Source: Lachnospiraceae bacterium (GTDB taxonomy: Bacteria; Bacillota; Clostridia; Lachnospirales; Lachnospiraceae). From it: a stretch of DNA of 33,126 nt. The stretch covers positions 1 to 33,126 of the forward strand of contig JAILPE010000071.1 in NCBI GenBank assembly GCA_024699645.1, in the 5' to 3' direction. Below are positions 24,022 through 33,126 of the stretch, in pieces. The notes beneath the pieces were generated by a model. That model worked only from the letters and a program-made list of their open reading frames with translations, was not told the DNA's origin and searched no databases. The position numbers were made by a program, and so were the translations under genes. Position 1 is the stretch's first letter, and each line of letters starts with the position of its first letter.

Positions 24022-26187
24022 TCAGATCTTAAATCTCTCAACCGCCTCGGTAAGAGCAAGTGCCTTCTCCTGAAGCTCTCGGGATACTTTCTCAAGCTCG
24101 CTTGACGAAACGTCATGATTCTCAATAACCTGGTTAACAAGCGATGTGAGTGAGAAAGCTTCCTCCGTACTTGCCGAAATGTTGCTGATCGAATCGATCG
24201 TAACCGCACGCGTTCCGGACATATCCTTCATATCATCGTTTATATCGTTGATCTTGTTCATCAGGTTGTTGATCTCGCTCTTCGTAGTCGAAAGATTCTC
24301 TATAAGACCAACGGAAATATCATTCTGTGATCTGACGATTTCATCGGCCCTGTGAACGTTTCCTGCCGTAGTCTGAGCTTGCTCGTTTATGCCGATCGCA
24401 CATTTCTTGATCTCGTTTGCAGCCTTGCTTGTCTGATCCGCAAGTTTTCTGATCTCTTCGGCAACAACGGAAAAGCCGCGTCCCGACTCTCCGGCTCTCG
24501 ATGCCTCAATCGATGCGTTAAGCGAGAGGAGGTTGGTCTGTGAAGCAATACCTCCGATAACTTCGATAAATTCGTTTACGGAAGCTGCCTGCTGCTTCAG
24601 GCTCTCGATCTCAACGAGAAGAGAACTCATTATCCGGGATGAGCTGTCGGACTTCTCGACAAGTTCGTTCATCGATACGATATTCTGCGAGATGGCATCG
24701 CTCGTCTCAACGGCAAAGTCTCTGATGCCGATTATGTTTTCGCTTGCACGCTCGATCTTCTGCGAAAGAACATCCATCTCTTCAACACACTTCTGAGCGC
24801 TCATAGCCTCGGATTCAACCGTCTCCGAAACACGCGCCGTCGATTCGCTGACCTGATGCGCAAGATCCTTGAGTTCCGTACTCTTCTGAGTAACGTTTCC
24901 CGAGCATTCTTCAACCTGTTTCGTGACCTCAGCCACATGATTTATAAGCTTCCTGATATGACCGACGGTGCCCTTGACATTTCTTGTGAGTTTTCCGAAT
25001 TCGTCCGTGCTGCCTTCACCGAATTCAACGGTGAAATCGCCCTCGGCTACCTTGTCAAGCTTCGTCGTGATCTTCTTGATATTTCTGCCTATGTTTGTCG
25101 AAAGGAGGATTCCGGCCGTAACAGCAAGAGCCGCGCCCACCGCAACGAGTATGACGGTAAGGATACCGAGCGAATTAACCTCTCCGATGATGTTGTTCTC
25201 GGGAACAAGAGCGCAGAGCGTGTATCCGCTGTTTGTCTTGCAATATGTGAAGAGGTAGTTGTCTCCGTCCTTGTCATAATATGTAAATCCGGAAACGTCT
25301 TCGATCTCGTTTATGCCGGTTTTCTCGACTACTCCGGCCATAAATCCTGAATCGGCCTTAGTCTCGCTGTAATACTCTTCGCTTCCGTCGGGGAGTATAA
25401 GCGCCAGAATGCTGTTTTCCCCGTAATCGAGACCGTCCATCGTTTCCTTGACCGCCTCATAATTTATATCTACAAACAGTGCCGCTTTTGCCGAAGGGAA
25501 CTTACGGTAGAATGAGCAGAGGTACGGATCCTGTGAATTGCCGAACTTAGCGTCCATATCGCTGTGTTCTCTTATCCATTCACCGTTAAGACTCTTGAAA
25601 TTGAATTTTTCGTCCTTGGAAAGTTCTCCAAAGAAGCCGTCCGTCTCAATGATAGCATTTGTGGAGATAACGTCAAATCCGGCCGAAGGGATCAGCGTGA
25701 CGTTTCCGATAAATTTATTGACAACCTGCTTCATACTCAGGTATTTCTTGATATCAACTTTTGCTTTTCCGTATTCACCGTCCGTGGCTGTGTAGCTGAT
25801 CTTTTTTGCATATTCAAGGATAGGGGCGTATGTCAGACATTCCGACGCCGTCGCCGAAACGTTTTCCATACCGAAGGAAAGATAATCTCCGACTGCCGAG
25901 ATGGACTGAACAGCCGCAACTTCATAAGCCTCGGTGAGGTTGGTCGCCGATTTTTTATAGCTGATCACACCGAGCACGACAATAAGGACAACCGGGATCA
26001 TGAAGCATAAAAGGATCCTGACCCTGATTGAGAGAGTTTTATGAACCTTTTTTTCTTTAACGGGCTTAAGCTCAACGCCTATGTTACCCGGATTCTTTTC
26101 CTTTATCTTTTTAACTTTCTTTTCTTTGATCTTTTTTTCTTTAACCTTCTTTTCCTTCACTTTTTTTTGCTTTTCGCTGACATCCAT
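24022..26187 (-). CDS. Methyl-accepting chemotaxis protein
   Basis: A 721-residue transmembrane receptor. The first 50 residues are cytoplasmic and extremely Lys/Glu-rich, with repeats of the form [11 protein letters not shown]1 spans about 57-76, an extracellular sensing domain of dCache-like size 77-338, TM2 about 340-363, HAMP 364-417, then a long coiled-coil signalling domain. The signalling tip is clear ([20 protein letters not shown], then [22 protein letters not shown]). The start is ATG 26187 with GGAGGTG upstream; the in-frame start at 26205 lies before that SD. The ligand is unknown. No che genes other than a CheY-like regulator (13221-13613) are in the window. Confidence 0.93.
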   Translation of the reverse strand: MDVSEKQKKVKEKKVKEKKIKEKKVKKIKEKNPGNIGVELKPVKEKKVHKTLSIRVRILLCFMIPVVLIVVLGVISYKKSATNLTEAYEVAAVQSISAVGDYLSFGMENVSATASECLTYAPILEYAKKISYTATDGEYGKAKVDIKKYLSMKQVVNKFIGNVTLIPSAGFDVISTNAIIETDGFFGELSKDEKFNFKSLNGEWIREHSDMDAKFGNSQDPYLCSFYRKFPSAKAALFVDINYEAVKETMDGLDYGENSILALILPDGSEEYYSETKADSGFMAGVVEKTGINEIEDVSGFTYYDKDGDNYLFTYCKTNSGYTLCALVPENNIIGEVNSLGILTVILVAVGAALAVTAGILLSTNIGRNIKKITTKLDKVAEGDFTVEFGEGSTDEFGKLTRNVKGTVGHIRKLINHVAEVTKQVEECSGNVTQKSTELKDLAHQVSESTARVSETVESEAMSAQKCVEEMDVLSQKIERASENIIGIRDFAVETSDAISQNIVSMNELVEKSDSSSRIMSSLLVEIESLKQQAASVNEFIEVIGGIASQTNLLSLNASIEASRAGESGRGFSVVAEEIRKLADQTSKAANEIKKCAIGINEQAQTTAGNVHRADEIVRSQNDISVGLIENLSTTKSEINNLMNKINDINDDMKDMSGTRAVTIDSISNISASTEEAFSLTSLVNQVIENHDVSSSELEKVSRELQEKALALTEAVERFKI

Positions 26188-26305
26188 AACCACACCTCCG
26201 GACAAAGATCCTTGTCGTTCCTAACCTTCCCACGCTACGGAAACGCACAACCCCCATTGATTTCGGAGCTCTCATAAGAGTTCCTAATTTATCAGTTAAA
26301 ATTAT

Positions 26306-26329
26306 AGTCTTTGACACGGGTCAAAGACT
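26306..26329. promoter_or_regulatory. 10-bp perfect dyad upstream of the MCP gene
   Basis: AGTCTTTGAC and GTCAAAGACT flank 4 bases. On the minus strand TATAAT follows directly (sharing its first bases with the dyad end), and a TTGAC lies inside the arm but too near for a normal promoter. It could be an operator for the MCP gene or the terminator of the methyltransferase gene (tail ATAATTTT). Confidence 0.55.
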
Positions 26330-26377
26330 ACTCAATAAGTGCTGAATTGCTGTTCTGCATTAATTTTGTTGCAGGCA

Positions 26378-27259
26378 TTATTTTTCAAATCTTCCGGATG
26401 ATCCGCAAGGAAGAACAAGCCCGTTTTTCTCAACCGGAAGACCTACTTCCTGAGCGTCCACTTTTCCCCTGAACCTGTCTTTTGTAAGGCTCCCGAGAAT
26501 ATATGAAAGTACCGAAGGTGCAAGCCCCGTTGTATAAGAATTGATGAGTACGAAAAGCGGCTCCGGACAGAGCACGTTCATGCACAGAGAGACGAAATCC
26601 CACAGGTTCTCCTCGAGTTTCCAAATTTCGCCTTTCGGACCGCGGCCGTATGAGGGCGGATCCATTATAATCGCGTCATAGAAATTGCCTCTTCTGATCT
26701 CTCTTTCGACAAACTTGGCACAGTCGTCGACGATATAGCGGATCGGCGCGTCCGCAAGACCCGAGAGTGCCGCATTTTCCTTTGCCCAGGTGACCATGCC
26801 TTTTGCCGCATCAACGTGAGTTACCGCCGCTCCCGCCGATGCGCACGCAACGGTTGCTCCGCCTGTATATGCAAACAGATTAAGGACCTTGACGGGGGTT
26901 CCTTCTCTTCCCCGACGGGTCCTCTCTTTTGTTATCAGCTCTCGCATCCAGTCCCAGTTTACCGCCTGCTCGGGGAAAAGTCCCGTATGCTTGAAGCTGA
27001 ACGGTTTGAGATTGAATTTAAGATCTTTATACGAAATCGACCACACTTCCGGAAGATTTTTGATCTCCCACTGACCTCCGCCTTTATCGCTTCGATGATA
27101 ATGACCGTTGATCGCGGACCAGAGCTCCTTATCCTTTTGTGTGTGCCAGATGACCTGGGGATCGGGTCTCACGAGTCGATACCCGCCCCAGTCTTCCAGC
27201 TTTTCTCCCCTTGAGCAATCTATTATCCGGTAGTCTTTCCAATCTTTAGCTATAAACAT
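26378..27259 (-). CDS. RlmI-like class I SAM methyltransferase
   Basis: A 293-residue methyltransferase of the Methyltrans_SAM (RlmI/RlmK-related) group, lacking the PUA domain of RlmI. SAM-binding motif VKVLNLFAYTGGATVACASAGA (motif I, about 123-144), then VTHVDAAKGMVTWAKENAALSG, and catalytic IIMDPPSYGRGPKGE (motif IV). The likely substrate is rRNA, but the site is not predictable. ATG 27259 has GGAG 6 nt upstream. The GGDEF-type gene ends 43 bp upstream, so they are probably cotranscribed. Confidence 0.87.
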   Translation of the reverse strand: MFIAKDWKDYRIIDCSRGEKLEDWGGYRLVRPDPQVIWHTQKDKELWSAINGHYHRSDKGGGQWEIKNLPEVWSISYKDLKFNLKPFSFKHTGLFPEQAVNWDWMRELITKERTRRGREGTPVKVLNLFAYTGGATVACASAGAAVTHVDAAKGMVTWAKENAALSGLADAPIRYIVDDCAKFVEREIRRGNFYDAIIMDPPSYGRGPKGEIWKLEENLWDFVSLCMNVLCPEPLFVLINSYTTGLAPSVLSYILGSLTKDRFRGKVDAQEVGLPVEKNGLVLPCGSSGRFEK

Positions 27260-27302
27260 TATACTCTCCGTATTCCGTATTCACGGTATACCGCCCGTTC
27301 CG

Positions 27303-28433
27303 TCAATTGGCTCTTCTGCTGTAAGCGCCGTATATAAGTTCGTTGCAAACCGTGCAATTCTTTCCGTTTTCTTTTGCACCGTAAAGGTAATCTTCTGCCT
27401 CGTCACAGAACCTGTATATATCGTCTTCCTCCACGGGAACATCACATGCAATGCCGACACTGAGTGTTACGTACTGATATGAAGCTCTTCTTCCGTGAGG
27501 TATCCTCTTTCCTTCAACACTCGCGCGGATCCTGTCGCCGAGTTCCGATACATAGTTCTCGTCCCTTCCGTCTATATAAACGATAAATCTTCCGCCGTTC
27601 TGTCTGCAAACGATATCACTGTCACGTTTACATCCGTTCTGGATGATCTGGGCGATCTGCTTGATCAGGAAATTACCCCTGTCGGAGCCGTAAGAATTGT
27701 TATACTGCTGAAGATCGTCAATGTCAAATAAAACGATCGACATTCTCTTTCTGTTGCGCGTACATATCTCGGCAGCGATCTCGGTTCTCTTCTCAAATCC
27801 CTTCTTGTTGAGAAGCCCCGTAAGCTTATCGATCGCCTCGAGGTCCTTGGCATCCTTTGCTCTTTCCGAAGCCACAAGCGCTGTGACGACTTTTTTGCTT
27901 TGACGGATACCGCCCATGATAAAGAGGGCATTCAATAATACAAGATATGCATAGTCACCTGCGGTTGCGTCGAACAGTACATTCGCAAAAACAGCAAACA
28001 ATATATGAAGTACCTGGTAGTAAATTCTTTCGTTAGATGCAAATACGGGAATAAAATTGATCGCTGCGACGAGGATGGGATAAAGCCCCATATGTCCGCC
28101 GGCCTGCGCGTCCGCATATATTATGAGAAGCATGAATGCTTCGAAGAAAGCCCAATAGACTTTTGTGATCAGCGACATATTTCTTACCTTGTGCTGATCA
28201 AGCGCTCTTTTTTCGAGAACGACCCCCGCAACATTAACAGCAAACATAGCCAGTAAGGCAATATTGGTAAGATTTGTCACTCCCTTTGTTATCCCGGGAA
28301 TGTTGTATATAAGTGCCAGGACCAAAACAACAGGCAATCCTGCCAGAGCGGTGAGAAGCGTACGACTTGCATTCAAGCAGGCAAGCCTTCCGGCTACTCT
28401 TCTTTCCTCCTGTCTGTTAAATCCATACCCCAT
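27303..28433 (-). CDS. Membrane GGDEF protein with degenerate active site
   Basis: A 376-residue protein. About six hydrophobic segments fill residues 25-178, followed by a short linker and a GGDEF domain from about 200 (DKLTGLLNKKGFEKR). The signature GGDEF is NGGRF at 279-283, so the catalytic Asp/Glu are missing, and the usual GHxxGD is GSDRGN. In contrast the inhibitory-site RxxD is present at 270-273 (RDSD), exactly five residues before the signature, as in classic enzymes. This suggests a c-di-GMP receptor or a regulatory protein rather than a cyclase. The start is ATG 28433; the frame from 28514 would run through the operator-like dyad. Its upstream region has two TACAnnTGTA-like dyads. 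Confidence 0.88.
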   Translation of the reverse strand: MGYGFNRQEERRVAGRLACLNASRTLLTALAGLPVVLVLALIYNIPGITKGVTNLTNIALLAMFAVNVAGVVLEKRALDQHKVRNMSLITKVYWAFFEAFMLLIIYADAQAGGHMGLYPILVAAINFIPVFASNERIYYQVLHILFAVFANVLFDATAGDYAYLVLLNALFIMGGIRQSKKVVTALVASERAKDAKDLEAIDKLTGLLNKKGFEKRTEIAAEICTRNRKRMSIVLFDIDDLQQYNNSYGSDRGNFLIKQIAQIIQNGCKRDSDIVCRQNGGRFIVYIDGRDENYVSELGDRIRASVEGKRIPHGRRASYQYVTLSVGIACDVPVEEDDIYRFCDEAEDYLYGAKENGKNCTVCNELIYGAYSRRAN

Positions 28434-28493
28434 AATCCCTAAATCTCCTCTTTCGAAGCTGTTAATTTTCTGTGACAAAAAATTTTTATCACA

Positions 28494-28509
28494 TTCTACA
28501 TTTGTAGAA
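28494..28509. promoter_or_regulatory. TACAnnTGTA-type operator in the GGDEF leader
   Basis: TTCTACATTTGTAGAA is a perfect 7-bp dyad with 2 central bases. It contains TACAnnTGTA, the core bound by BlaI/MecI/CopY-type repressors. It lies about 60 bp downstream of the predicted start of transcription. Confidence 0.55.
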
Positions 28510-28572
28510 CACATCCTACTCGTGTCTAACCAAACTGTTGTGTATCAAGGCTTTCCGAGGCCCCACATGTAG

Positions 28573-28601
28573 AGTGTAGCACAACTGTAGAATGGTTGCA
28601 A
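28573..28601 (-). promoter_or_regulatory. Promoter of the GGDEF gene with a second dyad in its spacer
   Basis: Minus strand TTGCAA (28596-28601), 17-bp spacer, TACACT (28573-28578). The spacer contains a second dyad-like site (28580-28592, CACAACTGTAGAA), and the -35 lies inside the palindrome GGTTGCAACC (28594-28603). Confidence 0.5.
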
Positions 28602-28750
28602 CCCTAAAATTAAATCTTTTTTTAATTCGGTGGCATTTTTTCTTCAAACGCCTATATCTCAGGCCTTTCAGCGATCGTCATCTATAAATCCGGATCGTTT
28701 TATAATAGGTAAGGAACGCCATACAGGGGGTGTTTGTTACATTTAATCGC

Positions 28751-28779
28751 TTGACATACAATCGAACATATGTTTTAAT
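28751..28779 (+). promoter_or_regulatory. uvrB promoter with LexA/SOS-type box
   Basis: TTGACA (28751-28756), 17-bp spacer, TTTAAT (28774-28779). The spacer holds CGAACATATGTTTT (28763-28776), one base off the Gram-positive LexA core GAACnnnnGTTC. A repressor bound here would block the polymerase, as expected for a damage-induced uvrB. Confidence 0.75.
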
Positions 28780-28804
28780 GGGTGTATTACGAAAGGAACA
28801 GTAT

Positions 28805-30799
28805 ATGGACTTTAAGCTTCACTCAGACTTCCAACCGACCGGCGACCAGCCTGCCGCCATTTCCGAGCTTGTCAACGGTTTTAACGAAGGAAACCAGTTT
28901 CAAACTCTTCTTGGCGTTACCGGATCCGGTAAGACTTTCACCATGGCGAACGTGATCGCCGCTTTAAACAAACCCACGATCGTTATCGCTCACAACAAAA
29001 CTCTTGCCGCGCAGCTTTACGGCGAGTTCAAGGAATTCTTTCCCGAGAACGCCGTCGAGTACTTCGTTTCTTATTACGATTACTACCAGCCGGAGGCCTA
29101 CATTCCTTCGACCGATAAATTCATAGAAAAAGATTCCGCCATAAACGACGAGATCGACAGACTCCGCCACTCCGCGACGGCTTCTCTTTCGGAGCGCCGC
29201 GACGTCATCATAGTTGCCAGTGTTTCGTGTATATATGGCATAGCAAGCCGCGAGGACTACGAGCAGATGACACTGTCTCTGCGTCCCGGTCAGAACCCGG
29301 GGTGGGAGAACGTCCTGAGGCGCCTCGTCGAGATGCAGTATGTGCGTGACGAGATCGATTTTCACAGAGGTACGTTCAGAGTCAAAGGCGACTGTCTTGA
29401 TATCTTCCCGATCTACAGCGGTGATCTTGCGATCAGAGTCGAGTTTTTCGGCGACGAGGTCGATCGCATATCGCAATTTGACCCGCTTACAGGCAAAACA
29501 GATTCAACACTCGACCATCTCATGCTCTTCCCGGCATCGCATTATGTTGTTCCGGAAGACAGAATGAAACAGGCTCTCATAAACATTGAGAAGGAACTCG
29601 AGGAACGTATCGCATACTTCAAGGCGAACGACAGGCTTATCGAAGCCCAGCGTATCGAAGAACGTACACGTTTTGACATGGAGATGCTCAGAGAGACCGG
29701 TATCTGCTCGGGAATCGAGAATTATTCCATGCATCTCGCGGGACTTACTCCCGGGTGTACCCCTCATACTCTTCTCGAGCACTTCGGAGACGACTACCTC
29801 ATGATCATTGACGAGTCACATATGTCAATCCCACAGTTCAGAGGCATGTACAACGGTGACCGCGCGCGTAAGACGATCCTTGTTGACTACGGCTTCCGGC
29901 TTCCGTCCGCCCTCGAGAACAGACCTCTTCATTTTGAAGAATTCGAAAGTATGCTTGACCGCGTCCTTTTTGTCTCCGCCACACCCGGCCCCTACGAGGC
30001 GGAGCATGAGCTTCTTCGGACAGAGCAGGTCATCAGGCCCACCGGACTTCTCGACCCCAAAGTCGAGGTTCGTCCCTCTCTCGGGCAGGTCGACGACCTT
30101 GCAGGTGAGATCAATGCCGTAACAGCCAAGCACGGCAAGGTTCTTGTAACAACCCTAACAAAACGTATGGCCGAAGAGCTGACCGACTACCTCCGCGGCA
30201 TAGGGATCCGTGTTCGGTACCTTCACTCCGACATTGACACGCTTGAGCGTTCACAGATTATCAGGGATATGCGACTTGATGTGTTCGACGTTCTTGTCGG
30301 CATCAATCTGTTAAGGGAAGGTCTCGACATCCCCGAAGTCAGTCTTGTAGCCATAATCGATGCTGACAAGGAAGGCTTCCTTCGTTCCGAAACATCTCTG
30401 ATCCAGACGATCGGACGAGCTGCACGAAACGTTGACGGGCATGTTATAATGTACGCTGATACGATGACAGGCTCCATGGAAAGGGCGATCGGCGAAACAA
30501 ACAGACGTCGCGCGATCCAGACGAAGTACAACGAAGAAAACAACATCACTCCTAAATCGATTGAGAAGAAGGTGCGCGAGCTCATAAGCATTACAAAGAA
30601 GGTCGAGGATTCCGACAGAAAGGTTCGTACTCTCGCAAAGGATCCGGAATCTATGAACCTGAAGGAACTCGAAGCGGAAGCAGAACGTCTCAGAAAACTC
30701 ATGAACAAGGCTGCCGCAGAACTCGAGTTCGAGAAAGCCGCGGAACTTCGCGACAGGATGATCGTAATAAGAAAGCATATCGCGGATCAGGCGCGATAA
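28805..30799 (+). CDS. uvrB: Excinuclease ABC subunit B
   Basis: The damage-verifying helicase-like subunit of UvrABC nucleotide excision repair; 664 residues, normal length. Walker A is GVTGSGKT (37-44), the Tyr-rich beta-hairpin is [16 protein letters not shown], with [19 protein letters not shown] and the motif V/VI region [15 protein letters not shown]-terminal UVR domain ([20 protein letters not shown]...EKAAELRDR) contacts UvrA and UvrC. The start is ATG 28805 with GAAAGGAA before it; the frame from 28730 adds 25 residues across the promoter. uvrA follows after 18 bp. Confidence 0.98.
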   Translation: MDFKLHSDFQPTGDQPAAISELVNGFNEGNQFQTLLGVTGSGKTFTMANVIAALNKPTIVIAHNKTLAAQLYGEFKEFFPENAVEYFVSYYDYYQPEAYIPSTDKFIEKDSAINDEIDRLRHSATASLSERRDVIIVASVSCIYGIASREDYEQMTLSLRPGQNPGWENVLRRLVEMQYVRDEIDFHRGTFRVKGDCLDIFPIYSGDLAIRVEFFGDEVDRISQFDPLTGKTDSTLDHLMLFPASHYVVPEDRMKQALINIEKELEERIAYFKANDRLIEAQRIEERTRFDMEMLRETGICSGIENYSMHLAGLTPGCTPHTLLEHFGDDYLMIIDESHMSIPQFRGMYNGDRARKTILVDYGFRLPSALENRPLHFEEFESMLDRVLFVSATPGPYEAEHELLRTEQVIRPTGLLDPKVEVRPSLGQVDDLAGEINAVTAKHGKVLVTTLTKRMAEELTDYLRGIGIRVRYLHSDIDTLERSQIIRDMRLDVFDVLVGINLLREGLDIPEVSLVAIIDADKEGFLRSETSLIQTIGRAARNVDGHVIMYADTMTGSMERAIGETNRRRAIQTKYNEENNITPKSIEKKVRELISITKKVEDSDRKVRTLAKDPESMNLKELEAEAERLRKLMNKAAAELEFEKAAELRDRMIVIRKHIADQAR

Positions 30800-30817
30800 G
30801 AGAGGTTTTTGATAATC

Positions 30818-33126
30818 ATGGTACATAATTATATCAAAATTAAAGGTGCAAGAGAAAACAATCTTAAGAATCTCGACGTAAACATACCCCGTGACCAATT
30901 TGTCGTACTTACAGGGCTTTCGGGCTCAGGAAAATCTTCTCTCGCATTTGATACAATATATGCAGAAGGACAGCGTCGCTACATGGAATCGCTTTCTTCG
31001 TACGCAAGGCAGTTCCTCGGTATGATGGAAAAGCCCGATGTCGACAGTATCGAAGGACTTCCTCCCGCAATATCGATAGATCAGAAATCAACAAACCGCA
31101 ATCCCCGTTCCACGGTCGGTACCGTCACGGAGATCTACGATTATTTCAGACTTCTCTTCGCCAGGATCGGTATCCCCCACTGTCCTACTTGCGGTAAAGA
31201 GATCAAAAGAAGAAGCATCGACGAGATGGTCGACGAAGTCAAAAAGCTTCCCGAAGGGACAAGGATCATGATCCTTGCACCCGTCGTCAGAGGACGCAAG
31301 GGTGAACATGCAAAAGTCCTCTCGGACGCTCGCAGAAGCGGTTATCTCCGTGTTATCATAGACTCTCATCTCTACGATCTTTCGGAAGATATTCAGCTCG
31401 AAAAGAACAACAAACACAACATAAGCATTGTGATCGACAGACTTGTCGTAAGAGAAGGAATGGATCTGAGATTGACAGATTCGATCGAGAACGCTCTTAA
31501 GCTTACCGACGGACTCGTCACCATCGACAAAGGAGATGAGTCTCCCCTCACCCTGAGCCGTAATTTTGCCTGTCCCGATTGCGGAACAAGCATTGAAGAG
31601 CTCGAGCCGCGTACATTTTCATTCAACAATCCATTCGGTGCCTGTCCCGTATGTCACGGCCTCGGGCAGACAATGGAGTTTTCGGTAGACCTTATCCTTC
31701 CCGATAAGACCATGAGCGTTGTGGACAAGGGTGCCATGTCTGTCGGCGGTTGGAAATCCGTTTGGGATACATCTTCATTTTCCCGACAGTTGTTAAACGC
31801 AGTTGCAAAAGAATTCGGGATCGATATCAAGAAACCCTTCTGCGAGCTTACTCCCGAGGAACAGAATATCATCATGTACGGAAGCGGCAACCGCCCCATC
31901 CGAGTTAAATATGAAAGTGCCAGAGGTTCAGGTGAATACAATACCGTATTTGAAGGAATAATCGGAAATATCAAACGCAGGTATCGTGAATCAACCGAAT
32001 CCGCCAAGGCCGAATACGAAGAGTACATGCAGGTCATTCCCTGCTCGGCATGCGGCGGCAAGCGTCTCCGTCCCGAAGCGCTTTCGGTAACCGTCGGCGG
32101 TAAAAACATAGACGAACTCTCACGAATGGCAATAAGCGACCTCGGTGCATTTATGAACGAGCTCAAGCTCACTCCCATTCAGGAACAGATCGGAGCTCTT
32201 CTTCTCAAAGAGATCAGAAACAGACTCGGTTTCCTCAACAATGTCGGACTCGATTACCTGACTCTCGCACGAGCCACGGCGTCTCTGTCGGGCGGGGAAG
32301 CCCAGCGTATCCGTCTCGCAACACAGATCGGATCGGGTCTTGTCGGCGTTGCATATATACTCGACGAGCCGAGTATCGGACTTCATCAGCGAGATAACGA
32401 CAAGCTCATTTCCGCCCTCAAAGATCTGAAGGATCTCGGAAATACCCTGATCGTCGTCGAACACGACGAAGACACAATGCGTGCCGCAGATCACATAATA
32501 GACATCGGACCCGGTGCCGGATCACACGGCGGGAAACTTGTTTGTCAGGGAAGCGTTGAAGATATATGCAACTGCCCCGAGTCGATCACGGGAGCTTATC
32601 TTTCCGGAAAATTGAGCATAGACATTCCTCCCATCAGACGCACACCTCAGGGTTGGCTTCGTATAAAAGGTGCAAGAGAGAACAACCTGAAAAATATAGA
32701 CGTTGACATACCTCTCGGTGTATTTGCCTGCATTACGGGAGTCTCGGGGTCGGGCAAGAGCAGTCTTATCACCGAGATCCTTTCAAAGCGATTACAAAGA
32801 GACCTCAACCGCGCAAGAACGATCATCCCCGGAGTCCATGACAACATAGAAGGAATGGAGCAGCTTGACAAGATCATCAACATCGATCAGTCTCCCATCG
32901 GCAAGACTCCACGCTCAAATCCCGCAACTTACACCGGCGTGTTCGACCTGATCAGGGATCTCTTTGCTTCGACACCCGATGCCAAAGTCAAGGGATACGA
33001 CAAAGGAAGATTCAGCTTCAACGTTAAAGGCGGCCGATGCGAAGCCTGCGGCGGCGACGGTATCATAAAGATCGAGATGAACTTCCTCCCGGATGTTTAC
33101 GTCCCCTGTGAGGTATGCCACGGCCG
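30818..33126 (+). CDS. uvrA: Excinuclease ABC subunit A, 3' end outside window
   Basis: The damage-recognition ATPase of UvrABC. The frame is open to the window edge (769 full codons of an expected 940 or so). First Walker A is GLSGSGKSS (about 33-41), then [20 protein letters not shown], zinc-type Cys pairs CPTCG, CPDCG...CPVCHG and CSACGGKR, the signature [16 protein letters not shown] with [13 protein letters not shown], and the second Walker [10 protein letters not shown]. The last visible residues include CEACGGDG and CEVCHG of the C-terminal zinc finger. The start ATG has GAGAGG at 12 nt, a loose SD, so coupling to uvrB is likely. Confidence 0.97.
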   Translation, partial: MVHNYIKIKGARENNLKNLDVNIPRDQFVVLTGLSGSGKSSLAFDTIYAEGQRRYMESLSSYARQFLGMMEKPDVDSIEGLPPAISIDQKSTNRNPRSTVGTVTEIYDYFRLLFARIGIPHCPTCGKEIKRRSIDEMVDEVKKLPEGTRIMILAPVVRGRKGEHAKVLSDARRSGYLRVIIDSHLYDLSEDIQLEKNNKHNISIVIDRLVVREGMDLRLTDSIENALKLTDGLVTIDKGDESPLTLSRNFACPDCGTSIEELEPRTFSFNNPFGACPVCHGLGQTMEFSVDLILPDKTMSVVDKGAMSVGGWKSVWDTSSFSRQLLNAVAKEFGIDIKKPFCELTPEEQNIIMYGSGNRPIRVKYESARGSGEYNTVFEGIIGNIKRRYRESTESAKAEYEEYMQVIPCSACGGKRLRPEALSVTVGGKNIDELSRMAISDLGAFMNELKLTPIQEQIGALLLKEIRNRLGFLNNVGLDYLTLARATASLSGGEAQRIRLATQIGSGLVGVAYILDEPSIGLHQRDNDKLISALKDLKDLGNTLIVVEHDEDTMRAADHIIDIGPGAGSHGGKLVCQGSVEDICNCPESITGAYLSGKLSIDIPPIRRTPQGWLRIKGARENNLKNIDVDIPLGVFACITGVSGSGKSSLITEILSKRLQRDLNRARTIIPGVHDNIEGMEQLDKIINIDQSPIGKTPRSNPATYTGVFDLIRDLFASTPDAKVKGYDKGRFSFNVKGGRCEACGGDGIIKIEMNFLPDVYVPCEVCHG

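Larger units (their letters stand above)
28434..28804. other. 371-bp divergent intergenic region, GGDEF gene to uvrB
   Basis: Contains the GGDEF promoter and operator-like dyads (28494-28601) and the uvrB promoter with its LexA-type box (28751-28779). The approximately 140 bp between them is AT-rich; a lone TATAAT at 28701-28706 lacks a -35. No gene is supported. Confidence 0.6.

Noticed and set aside
26190-26300. Possible c-di-GMP riboswitch in the MCP leader
   Set aside because: The leader has short G-rich and CACGC-like pieces, but the conserved core of GEMM riboswitches could not be laid out.
28701-28706. Second uvrB promoter (TATAAT)
   Set aside because: No -35 at acceptable distance and no extended -10; the LexA-box promoter nearer to the gene is much better.

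Overview
The window looks like chromosomal DNA of a mid-GC Clostridia bacterium, most likely a Lachnospiraceae-type anaerobe. The reasons are a dgt-dnaG-rpoD-trmK gene order, a class A-type RNase P RNA, an UPF0735 ACT-domain protein beside hom, a corrinoid-activating ASKHA/2Fe-2S protein, QueH for queuosine, and sigma-70 promoters with 17-bp spacers. I see no phage, transposase, CRISPR, tRNA or 16S/23S rRNA sequence. Organism identity is inference; no search was run.

Layout. (1) 1-2154, minus: the N-terminal part of a secreted Ig-like surface protein with very biased codons and a near-consensus promoter; its 3' end lies outside the window. (2) 2491-5612, minus: thrC, a protein with two AP2-like domains around a degenerate HNH region, RNase P RNA, and copy 1 of a two-hairpin repeat. 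(3) 5608-13613, minus: a tightly packed block in transcription order: single-domain response regulator, queH, dgt, dnaG, rpoD, trmK, TGS/uridine-kinase-like protein. (4) 13801-16257, minus genes: hisC and an aspartate-type aminotransferase, then copy 2 of the two-hairpin repeat. (5) 16261-20698, minus: ACT-domain protein, hom, apgM-like protein and lysC, an aspartate-to-threonine block in which the apgM-like protein probably replaces homoserine kinase. (6) 20844-23977: a CdaR/PucR-type regulator (minus) and a divergent corrinoid-activation protein (plus) whose leader carries three evenly spaced dyads. (7) 24022-28433, minus: chemotaxis receptor, RlmI-like methyltransferase, and a membrane GGDEF protein with a broken active site but an intact RxxD inhibitory site. 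(8) 28751-33126, plus: uvrB with a LexA-type box in its promoter, then uvrA, cut by the window end.

How the genes work together. lysC, hom, the apgM-like protein and thrC supply most of the threonine pathway (asd is not here). dnaG, rpoD, rnpB, trmK and queH are core information-processing genes. uvrB and uvrA form the excision-repair pair. The MCP and GGDEF proteins suggest a sensing, possibly motile, cell.

Most worth following up: the 79-nt two-hairpin element present twice with compensatory stem changes, each copy touching the 3' end of a gene; the AP2 - degenerate HNH - AP2 protein; the degenerate GGDEF protein with TACAnnTGTA-type operators; and the three 43-44-bp-spaced dyads before the corrinoid-activation gene.
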